Shown here: in pieces, positions 1 to 7,159 of the stretch
Layout of the letters: each line of letters starts with the position of its first letter
Position numbering within the stretch: the first letter of the stretch is position 1
Assembly (NCBI GenBank): GCA_965218715.1
Contig: CBDCLY010000041.1
Span: forward strand, 1-40,836
DNA from: CBDCLY01 sp965218715
GTDB taxonomy: Bacteria; Bacteroidota; Bacteroidia; Flavobacteriales_E; Vicingaceae
Direction of reading: 5' to 3'
Length of the DNA: 40,836 nt
Made by a program: the position numbers and the translations under genes
The notes under the pieces: model-generated
What the model was told of the DNA's origin: nothing
Databases searched by the model: none
The model's input: only the letters and a program-made list of their open reading frames with translations

Positions 1-92
1 CAAATTCTATACTATGTGATTTTCTAGGATGATGTGTTTGGTGTTTTATTTTTCCTAATAAAAATTAAGTAAACCTTTAAAATAAAGAAAAA

Positions 93-799
93 ATGAAAAA
101 ATTATTAGCTGAATTTATTGGAACAGCATGGCTTGTTTTAGGTGGTTGTGGTGCAGCAGTTTTGGCAGCAGGTATCCCTAACATTGGAATTGGCTTAGCT
201 GGTGTTTCTCTTGCTTTTGGCCTTACTGTTTTAACTGGGGCCTATGCCCTAGGTCACATTTCAGGAGGTCATTTTAACCCTGCAGTTTCTTTAGGATTAT
301 GGGCTGGTGGGAGATTTGATAAAAAAGATATTTTACCCTACATAGGAGCTCAAGTCCTTGGGGGGACGGCAGGAGCCGCAATTTTATACTTGATTGTGAG
401 TAGCTCACCTACATTTAGTGGAGTTGGCACGGATATGGGGGCATTTGCAACAAACTTTTATGATGCTGATGTTTATGGAGTAAACTTTGGCATGATTGGG
501 GCCTTAATTACCGAGCTTATTATGACATTCATGTTCTTGATTGTAATTCTTGGCGCAACACATAAAAATGCTTCGCCAGGTTTTGGAGGATGGCAATTGG
601 CTTATCACTGACTTTAATCCATTTGATTAGTATTCCTATTACCAATACATCTGTTAATCCGGCACGTAGCACAGCTGTTGCAATTTTCGCAGAAGCAAAT
701 GCAATGGGGCAATTATGGTTGTTCTGGGTTGCACCTATTATTGGGGCAATTTTAGCTGGCTTGGTTTACAAATATATCTCATCAAATAAAGAGGGCTAA
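93..799 (+). CDS. aqpZ: Aquaporin Z, frameshifted
   Basis: Inner-membrane water channel of the MIP family. The first half (from ATG 93) carries the first pore motif HFNPAVS. The second half, in another frame from about 590, carries the second motif SVNPARS and the last helices. Both halves are needed for one six-helix channel, and together they give about 235 residues, normal for AqpZ. The join lies near 585-592, where the first frame runs on to a stop at 609-611 while AIGLSLTLIHL continues in the other frame. One missing base would restore a continuous protein. Identification is firm from the two NPA boxes. Whether the break is real or a sequencing error cannot be decided here; similar one-base breaks elsewhere in the window favour error. 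Confidence 0.9.
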
Positions 800-926
800 A
801 ATAGGGTTGGAAACGATTTAAGCGTTCAGAAAGATGCCATGTTGTTTGTTTTGAAAATTTTTATTAACTATAAAGGTATTTAGATCCAAGCATAAAACAA
901 TATCACCCCTCCCCCGTTAGCAAAAC

Positions 927-2222
927 ATGAAATTTATCCGTGCACTACTTCTCATCTCTGCCTTCCTATTTTTTAAGACAGATGGATGGACTTGCAGCAT
1001 GTATAAGATTACTGCTGAGGGAAAAACCATGGTGGGTTGCAACCATGATGCGTGGTTAACTACACCTAAAGTATGGTTTGAAAATGCCAATCATGAAAAG
1101 GAGTACGGTGCAGGTTTTACAGGAGCAAGAGAAGTAGGTGGCAAAAAAACAACTCCACAATCAGGGATGAATACTGCTGGACTGGTGTTCTCTCGCTTGA
1201 CTTCCTATTATCCTGAGCAGGAAAACCCTTTTGTTGGCCGACTAAAAATTACCAAGGAAGCAGATTACTTGTCAGCCATACTTCATCAATGCGGCAATGT
1301 TCAAGAGATTAGAAAGTATATCGAACAATATGATCATTCTTTTTTCATGAATGATGTTTTCATTTACATCGACAGCACTGGAAACTATTTGATTGTAGAA
1401 CCCTATCAACTCATAGATGGCAATCAGGCCAATTATGTGTTGGCAAATTTTTGCCCCTCTAGAACAAGCACTGAACAAGCCAGAAAAATTGAGCGCTATC
1501 GCAAAGGGGAAGATTTCTTAAATACCCATACAACCGAGCCTTCTTTAGCTTTTTGCAAAGCCCTCTCAGATACCATGCACGTTTGCAGAAACAGAAATGG
1601 TGATGGCACCTTGCTCACTTCCATCTGGAATACGAATGAGCAATCAGTGAATCTGTACTTTTACCACAACTTTAATAACAAGGTTTACTTTAAGCTAGCC
1701 GAGGAATTGAGAAAAGGCGACCATAGTATTGCCATTCAAAGCTTGTTTCCTAAGAATTTAGAATTTGAACAACTCATCAAATATAAAACTCCTTCCAACA
1801 CGATTGGGTTAAGATTTTTCCTTGTAATACTAGCTGCTCTTTTGGCCATCTTTTCACTGATCTTGATCATTTCCCAAATTTGGAATGAAAATTCTGCAAA
1901 AATTTCATTGCCAATTTTAGGAAGCATCATCGTCGCCAATTTCTTGCTCATTGCCTATTCTATTGTGCTAATTACCAATAAGGGCATCTTCTATTTTGAT
2001 GCGCCCTATCAACATCACAACTCAAGCTTAATTACTGCTTCATCCTACATTCCTATTTTGCTTTTATTGTTCTTTTTACCTGTTCTTAATTTCAGCATTA
2101 AGCGCTTAAAATCTAATGAAACCAAACTGAGCATTAAAACAGTTTTGGTTTTAAACAACATCACCTACCTCATTTTTATTATCGGATTTGCCTATTGGGG
2201 TTTGTATACGTTTTGGAACTGA
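927..2222 (+). CDS. Secreted Ntn-hydrolase (linear amide C-N hydrolase-like) with membrane-spanning tail
   Basis: Residues 1-22 look like a signal peptide that would leave Cys23 as the new N-terminus, which is what an Ntn-hydrolase needs: the Cys is the nucleophile. The following CSMYKIT and GCNHDAW (Asp41) fit the choloylglycine hydrolase / penicillin acylase / acyl-transferase class. The catalytic part runs to about residue 285. It is followed by roughly four hydrophobic segments (about 295-317, 328-350, 367-390, 403-428), an unusual membrane tail for this family. The substrate cannot be told; an amide such as an acyl-amino acid is the family norm. A degraded copy of the 3' end of this gene lies at 3071-3157. 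Confidence 0.7.
   Translation: MKFIRALLLISAFLFFKTDGWTCSMYKITAEGKTMVGCNHDAWLTTPKVWFENANHEKEYGAGFTGAREVGGKKTTPQSGMNTAGLVFSRLTSYYPEQENPFVGRLKITKEADYLSAILHQCGNVQEIRKYIEQYDHSFFMNDVFIYIDSTGNYLIVEPYQLIDGNQANYVLANFCPSRTSTEQARKIERYRKGEDFLNTHTTEPSLAFCKALSDTMHVCRNRNGDGTLLTSIWNTNEQSVNLYFYHNFNNKVYFKLAEELRKGDHSIAIQSLFPKNLEFEQLIKYKTPSNTIGLRFFLVILAALLAIFSLILIISQIWNENSAKISLPILGSIIVANFLLIAYSIVLITNKGIFYFDAPYQHHNSSLITASSYIPILLLLFFLPVLNFSIKRLKSNETKLSIKTVLVLNNITYLIFIIGFAYWGLYTFWN
2114..2204 (+). repeat. Source copy of a tail sequence duplicated at 3071-3157
   Basis: This stretch encodes part of the last membrane segment of the Ntn-hydrolase. It aligns with 3071-3157 at a constant offset of 957, with one 4-nt gap. 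It includes a 19-nt identical core (CAAACTGAGCATTAAAACA) and a shared GGGGTTTG near the end. By eye about 70% of positions match. Confidence 0.65.
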
Positions 2223-2271
2223 AAACCTTAATTTTATCAGCATCGCTATTGGTTTAACAAAAAAAGCAAGA

Positions 2272-3143
2272 ATGAAAAAATACGCATTGGCATTTTTGGG
2301 ATAATTGATTTCTTCTGCTGCCATTTCTCAAAACTGCAACATTGGCAATGAAGATACTTTAGGTTTTAGCAATGGATTGGGATTTCAGGCTGAAGTCCTT
2401 TTGGGGGTAAAATTCAAACTCAATTCTAAAGGGAGTTTAAATTCAATGAATTTAATTGGCAACAATACTGGTGCACAAGTTAGAATGGCCTTGTACGACG
2501 ACAGTAGTGGTGTCCCTAATAATTTAATATCATCAACAGCTCCTGGCTTAGTGGGCACAGGAATTATTTCTTTGCCGGTTACTTCTGTGCAGCTAGACAC
2601 TGGAGATTATTGGGTCATGGCTGTTTATAGCGCTGTTGGGGCACACTCCTATGTTGATCGAGGGCCAAATGGTAACCCTGTTTATTATTCTAGCTTAATT
2701 TTTAGCGACCCTATGCCCCAAAATGCTTCATCTTTTGCTGCTTACTCTGGTGATCGCTTTACCTATTTTTAGACATCAGCTGCATTTCAGTTGGTCTAGA
2801 CGACCTCCATACCGAGCCGTCCATATCCATCTCACCAAATCCAAGTAGCGGTTTTATTCAAATTGCTAATCTAGAGAAGAAGCATAACCTTATCGAAATT
2901 TATGATGCAAAAGGCAGTAAAAGAAAAGTGATTGCAACTTATGCCTCTATTGAAAGGGTAGATCTTAGTGAATTTAGCAAAGGGTTTTATTTTGTTATTA
3001 TCAATAATGAGTATTCGAAAAGATCATTATTCAGTAATGTTCTTGCGATGAATTCTACTGAGCTTATTTATAATGCAATCAAACTGAGCATTAAAACAAT
3101 TTTGATAATTAAGAATATCAAGGAACTCCTTTTTCTTGTCTAG
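2272..3143 (+). pseudogene. T9SS-sorted secreted protein, broken by an in-frame stop and a frameshift
   Basis: ATG 2272 starts a signal peptide (MKKYALAFLG), but a TAA at 2302-2304 interrupts it in frame; the rest (LISSAAISQ) continues and the mature part follows. The body (about 155 residues) is a small beta-rich domain (for example VRMALYDDSSGVPNNLI), probably a surface carbohydrate-binding or adhesin-like fold. At 2766-2770 a run of five T appears one base short. Restoring it joins DRFTYF to LDISCISVGL and to a type A sorting domain (SISPNPSSGFIQI, then KGFYFVIINN), which directs export by the T9SS and cell-surface attachment. The reading frame then runs into a decayed copy of the neighbouring gene's tail. 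Either a real pseudogene or one gene carrying two errors. Confidence 0.65.
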
Positions 3144-3157
3144 CTCATCGGGGTTTG
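3071..3157 (+). repeat. Decayed duplicate of the upstream gene's 3' end
   Basis: Aligns with 2114-2204 inside the Ntn-hydrolase gene, including a 19-nt identical core. It now forms the out-of-context end of the T9SS cargo reading frame (AIKLSIKTILIIKN against TKLSIKTVLVLNN). It suggests that a tandem copy of the hydrolase gene, or of its membrane tail, once stood here and was mostly replaced. Confidence 0.6.
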
Positions 3158-3174
3158 AAATAGAAGAAATTGCC

Positions 3175-4158
3175 CTAATTGTTCTTACTTACTTTTCCGG
3201 TTTCAAGATTAAACTTGACAGTTTCCCAACAGCCGCTTACTCTATCTTTCCATGACCTGTTCCCGTCTTCTGGGTCGGTAGAAAGGCACCAACCATTTCC
3301 ATTGTCTTTCCCAAATTGCTGAAGTTTTGTAAACGCTTTGTACTCATTTTTCTGGCCATCGAATAATGCCATTTTCACAATTACTCGATCCATCCAAAAG
3401 GCATCATCCCCATTGGTTGAAATCAAAAAATGACTAAAATTGGACACCTTGCCATCTAATTCGAAAACAGTATTCTTCAATGCGCCACAATTTAGATCGC
3501 TGGTTTCAAACCCTTTTAAAAACTGATCCCCATTGTAAAAACGTATTGATATTTTATCCTTAGTGGATTCATTTTCCATGTCATTGCCAAAACAATCAAT
3601 GATTACTTTAAATTTTGCTTTGATATAAGCTTTAGGCACCGCATCAATTCCTTCCCATTTCTGTGGTTCATTGATCATTAATTTTAAAGCAGGAAAGCAG
3701 GCATTTTTAGCTAAATATCCATCCCAAGTTCCATTCGCGTCATCTGAATCCAAACTCAGGCACCATCCTTTCTTTTCGTTTGCTCCCCAATAATTTATTT
3801 TTTTTTCATTAGGCTTAGATAACCAAACCCGGTCAATAAAGAACCCGTCGTCACCATTGGTTTGAATAATAATGTGGGTTGGGTTATCTCCCCCAGAATA
3901 ACCTAGTACATATTGGCATTTATTATTTGATTCTCCGCACAATGGAGAACCAGTTCTTTGAATAGCATCATGGGAGCTTGTAGAAGTGACATCCAATAAA
4001 AAATCATTCTGCCATAAGGAAACAGAAATAACGTCTTTGGTTCCCTCATTTTTTATCTCTGAAGATTTACAATCGATATGGAGGTAAAGTACTTCTGAGC
4101 GAATACTTGAGGATAAAAGAGTACATATTGTAGCGATTAAAAATCCTAATCTCATCAT
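3175..4158 (-). CDS. Secreted protein with an internal tandem duplication, function unknown
   Basis: The start is placed at ATG 4158 (second choice 4155), which gives a clean signal peptide beginning MMRLGFLIATICTLL; the frame extends upstream but that part is not signal-like. The mature protein contains two copies of a domain of about 140 residues. Each copy has an N-terminal strand with a Cys (IDCKSSE / IDCFGND), then ENEGTKD-like or NESTKDKIS, then TNGDDGFFIDRV / TNGDDAFWMDRV, and ends in GWCLS-D-DDANGTW / GWCLSTDPEDGNRSW. The acidic turns could bind calcium, and the Cys pairs could form disulfides. The layout vaguely resembles PLAT/LH2-type beta sandwiches, but I do not recognise the family. 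No sorting tail is visible. Confidence 0.6.
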   Translation of the reverse strand: MMRLGFLIATICTLLSSSIRSEVLYLHIDCKSSEIKNEGTKDVISVSLWQNDFLLDVTSTSSHDAIQRTGSPLCGESNNKCQYVLGYSGGDNPTHIIIQTNGDDGFFIDRVWLSKPNEKKINYWGANEKKGWCLSLDSDDANGTWDGYLAKNACFPALKLMINEPQKWEGIDAVPKAYIKAKFKVIIDCFGNDMENESTKDKISIRFYNGDQFLKGFETSDLNCGALKNTVFELDGKVSNFSHFLISTNGDDAFWMDRVIVKMALFDGQKNEYKAFTKLQQFGKDNGNGWCLSTDPEDGNRSWKDRVSGCWETVKFNLETGKVSKNN

Positions 4159-4264
4159 GTTGTGTTTTGGTGTATTCCTACAATAATACAACAATTCCGA
4201 TTTTTTAGATTAAACCATCAATGGATTTCCCATTTTTGTTCCTATTAAAATTGTTAAATAATTT

Positions 4265-4639
4265 ATGGGCTCTCATCCAATAAACTTGGCATTTAGATTC
4301 CTATTGGAGCTCTGCGCTCTGGCAGCATTTGCTTTTTGGGCTTGGGAGTGTTTTGAAGGCATTCTGAAACCGATTCTAAGTATCATACTGCCAGTCTCAG
4401 CAGCTACAATCTGGGGAGTATTTAATGTTCCTAAAGATCCCAGTAGATCAGGAAAAGCCCCTATTCCTGTTCCTGGTTGGCTAAGGTTAATTATTGAATT
4501 AGCAATTTACGGATTGGCCATCTTGCCCCTTTTCAATCTTGGAAAAGAGCCAGTCGCTTTGCTTTTTCTATTCTTTGTAATAATCCATTACGGACTTTCA
4601 TACGATAGAATAGTTTGGCTTTTGGACAAAAGAAGTTAA
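4265..4639 (+). CDS. YrdB-family (DUF2568) membrane protein
   Basis: Small integral membrane protein of 124 residues with about four hydrophobic helices and the conserved middle WGVFNVPKDPSRSG, which I recognise from YrdB/DUF2568 proteins. The function of the family is not established. It runs convergently into the anti-sigma factor gene: the two stop codons overlap by 4 nt (4636-4639), so there is no room for a separate terminator between them. Confidence 0.75.
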   Translation: MGSHPINLAFRFLLELCALAAFAFWAWECFEGILKPILSIILPVSAATIWGVFNVPKDPSRSGKAPIPVPGWLRLIIELAIYGLAILPLFNLGKEPVALLFLFFVIIHYGLSYDRIVWLLDKRS

Positions 4640-5463
4640 ACACTTCCCAAAACATACATCGCCTCAAGCGTTGGCTCTATACTACCTCCCTCTTGTTCTA
4701 AAGTAATGGCGAATGCTTGTATGTCGTTCAATTGCAAAGCCAATTTCATCAGGTACTCTTCAGATTTATCCAATACCCCTAAACTAACAGGTTGTCCGGC
4801 TGCAATGGCCCACAATTGATATTGTTTTCCATCAACCGCCTTGGGCAATTGATCATAATGCAGTGCATATTCTTCGCTTTCTTTGTTCCAAAACAACCTC
4901 ACTTTTGTATCCGGACTAATGTCTGTTCCAGCCAATAAAATAGTTTCAGTATTCTGGTCGAGTAAGAAAGAGCGCTCATCAATATTGATTTCTAGCGAGT
5001 CTTTTAAGTATTGCAACAACTGATCACTTTGTTCTTGGGCTGTAAGCATTTCTTCTTCCAATTCAGCATAATCACCTTTTACCTGATTATAGGCATAACC
5101 AATTCCAATTAGCAAAAGTATTGCAGCAGCCGCAGCTACCTTAACGTAAGAATTCATGATTCGAACCTTAGTTTCCTTTTTCTCTGCCTTGATTTGATCT
5201 ACTGGAACAATTGCTTTAAGAGCTTCTGTTTCTTGAGGTAGGTTCTTAATGGCTTCTAAAATCTTTTCTCTAAGTTCTTCAGATGGCGAAATGGCCAAGG
5301 ATTTCGAGTAAGACTCGATGACCTCCTGAATTTTAGTCAGTTCATCCTTTAAACTTGGGTAAATCGATGTTAGGCATTCTACTTCTCTACGTTCTTGTTC
5401 AGAAGCAGCTCCCATTGCATACGTTTCAAGTATGCCCGATGCTATATATTCTTGTATATCCAA
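4636..5463 (-). CDS. Anti-sigma factor, RskA-like
   Basis: Membrane-anchored partner that would hold the adjacent ECF sigma factor inactive. The cytoplasmic N-terminus (DIQEYIASGILETYAMG, no zinc-binding HxxxCxxC) matches the start of RskA-type anti-sigma factors. A single membrane helix follows (VAAAAAILLLIGIGYAYN), then a C-terminal domain with the RskA-like signature YQLWAIAAGQPVSLG. No ATG fits; I choose TTG 5463 because it sits exactly where the family begins. An upstream TTG at 5487 is possible. With the chosen start the gene overlaps the end of the sigma gene by 22 nt, which suggests translational coupling. Confidence 0.8.
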   Translation of the reverse strand: MDIQEYIASGILETYAMGAASEQERREVECLTSIYPSLKDELTKIQEVIESYSKSLAISPSEELREKILEAIKNLPQETEALKAIVPVDQIKAEKKETKVRIMNSYVKVAAAAAILLLIGIGYAYNQVKGDYAELEEEMLTAQEQSDQLLQYLKDSLEINIDERSFLLDQNTETILLAGTDISPDTKVRLFWNKESEEYALHYDQLPKAVDGKQYQLWAIAAGQPVSLGVLDKSEEYLMKLALQLNDIQAFAITLEQEGGSIEPTLEAMYVLGSV

Positions 5464-6005
5464 AACAAAATAATTAATAGAAAACAATCTGCTAAACTTA
5501 TCAAGGCACTTCTGGCTCTTGTCTTAACCGTTCCTAATGGGATTGCCAATTCATCAGAAACTTCCTGTTGGGTATAACCCCTAAAATAAATGTACTCTAC
5601 CATCAAGCGATGCTTCTCAGGCAATTTGGCTACCATATCGTCCAATCCAATGGTGTCGATATTTGTAGATGAATCATTGATTTTATAACTAGCACTCCTA
5701 CCCATCTCATCCTTCCCACTTCTTGTTCTTTCCACCTTTCTCAACTCATCAATTGAGCCATTTCGGCAAATGTTTAACATCCAAGTAAAGAATGTTCCCT
5801 TGCTAGGCATGTAAGTTTTGGCCTTCTTCCAAATTTTCACAAATGAGTCTTGAAGAACATCTTCTGCCAATGCATCATCTCTAACAATTCTTAACACAAG
5901 TCCATAGAGTGCATCGCTATACAGATCGTAAATTCTGGCCAAAGCTTGCTCATCTCCCTTTTGAAGTTGTAGGACTAATTCATCTATTTCTGCGACTTTT
6001 TCCAT
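5442..6005 (-). CDS. ECF-type RNA polymerase sigma factor
   Basis: Sigma-70 family member of 187 residues. Region 2 is visible at about residues 20-95 (DALAEDVLQDSFVKIWKK, then FFTWMLNICRNGSIDELRK). Region 4 lies at about 120-172 (LPEKHRLMVEYIYF, GYTQQEVSDELAIPLGTVKTR). It resembles SigK-type factors paired with RskA anti-sigma proteins. The last 14 residues (from CFLLIILFW) are unusually hydrophobic and arise from the overlap with the anti-sigma start; the usual C-terminus ends soon after SALISL. A terminator separates it from the upstream lipoprotein gene, so it may have its own promoter or depend on readthrough. Confidence 0.9.
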   Translation of the reverse strand: MEKVAEIDELVLQLQKGDEQALARIYDLYSDALYGLVLRIVRDDALAEDVLQDSFVKIWKKAKTYMPSKGTFFTWMLNICRNGSIDELRKVERTRSGKDEMGRSASYKINDSSTNIDTIGLDDMVAKLPEKHRLMVEYIYFRGYTQQEVSDELAIPLGTVKTRARSALISLADCFLLIILFWIYKNI

Positions 6006-6025
6006 TGAGATTTAGTAAAGTAGAC

Positions 6026-6052
6026 AAAAAAACCTCCCGAAGGAGGTTTTTT
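6026..6052 (-). terminator. Rho-independent terminator after the lipoprotein gene
   Basis: Inverted repeat AACCTCC-CGAA-GGAGGTT flanked by A-rich and T-rich runs on both sides, so it can terminate from either side. It lies just downstream of the lipoprotein gene ending at 6060 and before the sigma gene starting at 6005. Confidence 0.8.
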
Positions 6053-6059
6053 CACTTAT

Positions 6060-7058
6060 TTAAATTCTAGCGAATACACCTAGAACAAGATAAGTACTTG
6101 GATCTGCAGTATTAATCGACTGCAATGGATCATGTACTACAAAAAAGCCATTGTACATGGTGGTTAAATTGCTGTACGACATGCTACTGATTTGAGATGA
6201 ATTGGCTGTTCCTCCATTTCCACTAATCATTACAGTACAAACACCACTGTTTGGAGTTTCATCATAAGGTGTTCCATTTGGTGTTGTTGATGGATCTGCT
6301 GCATCATGTGAATGAACCATATAGTTTTGGCTATTCATCGTGTTTTCTAATGTTGCTGTTACTCTAGTAGTTCCATCGGCCAATTCTTGAAGCCTAAGGT
6401 TTCCTTTAATACTCATTGCATGTGTTCCACTGTAGGCATAAGAAGGATCCAACTGACCAGTATTGAAATCATATGGGAAAGTCATGTTTGAATATCCCGT
6501 TGCCGTTTGCATTCTTGCAAAACTGCCAACAACAACATAAGTAGAAATGTCGGTTGTACTCACCGATTGTAAAGGGTCATGCACAACTAAAAAGCCATCA
6601 TAGCTTGAAATCACATCATTGTAACTCATGTTCACACTTTGAGAAACTTGAACTGTTCCACCATTGCCTGTGGTCATTTTGGTAAATACTGATGTATTGG
6701 GAGCTTCATTATAGGGTGTCCCATTTGGTGTTGTAGCTGGATCAGCTGCATCATGCGCATGGATGTGGTAGGTTTCTCCATCCAAAGTGTTCATTAAAGT
6801 AACGGTTATGGTTGAGGTGGTAGAGCTGTTTTCATCCACTCGAATGTTCGCCATTAAATCATCTGAGTGCTGTCCCCTATAAGCTGCTGCCGCAACTACT
6901 TGTCCGTTGTTGAACTCATAATCATAGCTGGAGCTCATTTTAGCCATATTGGCTGGTTGTGATGAAGTATCATCATCATCGTCTTTGTCGCAAGATTGCA
7001 AACCGACAAACAATAAGCCTGTTAATAGTAATAATCCTGTTTTTTTAAATGTATTCAT
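6060..7058 (-). CDS. Lipoprotein with two CHRD/SOD-like histidine repeats
   Basis: The N-terminus has a lipoprotein signal (lipobox LQSC, Cys23), then an acidic stretch KDDDDDTSS that acts as a flexible linker. Two homologous domains of about 140 residues follow (roughly 40-180 and 190-332). Each contains YHIHAHDAADP / YMVHSHDAADP, TTPNGTPY, GNGGT and GFLVVHDPLQS / GFFVVHDPLQS. The paired His residues and Gly-rich strand order recall CHRD and Cu/Zn superoxide dismutase-type folds, so metal binding is possible but unproven. It is transcribed toward the sigma/anti-sigma pair, which may sense envelope or oxidative stress. Family assignment is tentative; surface lipoprotein status is more certain. 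Confidence 0.65.
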   Translation of the reverse strand: MNTFKKTGLLLLTGLLFVGLQSCDKDDDDDTSSQPANMAKMSSSYDYEFNNGQVVAAAAYRGQHSDDLMANIRVDENSSTTSTITVTLMNTLDGETYHIHAHDAADPATTPNGTPYNEAPNTSVFTKMTTGNGGTVQVSQSVNMSYNDVISSYDGFLVVHDPLQSVSTTDISTYVVVGSFARMQTATGYSNMTFPYDFNTGQLDPSYAYSGTHAMSIKGNLRLQELADGTTRVTATLENTMNSQNYMVHSHDAADPSTTPNGTPYDETPNSGVCTVMISGNGGTANSSQISSMSYSNLTTMYNGFFVVHDPLQSINTADPSTYLVLGVFARI

Positions 7059-7159
7059 GTTTTTGTTTTTAAAGATTCGACATACCTACGCGTCAAAATC
7101 TAATTTGGATTTTAATTTTTTTATAAAAAAACTGTTTGATTTTGAGTGCTTGTAAACTA

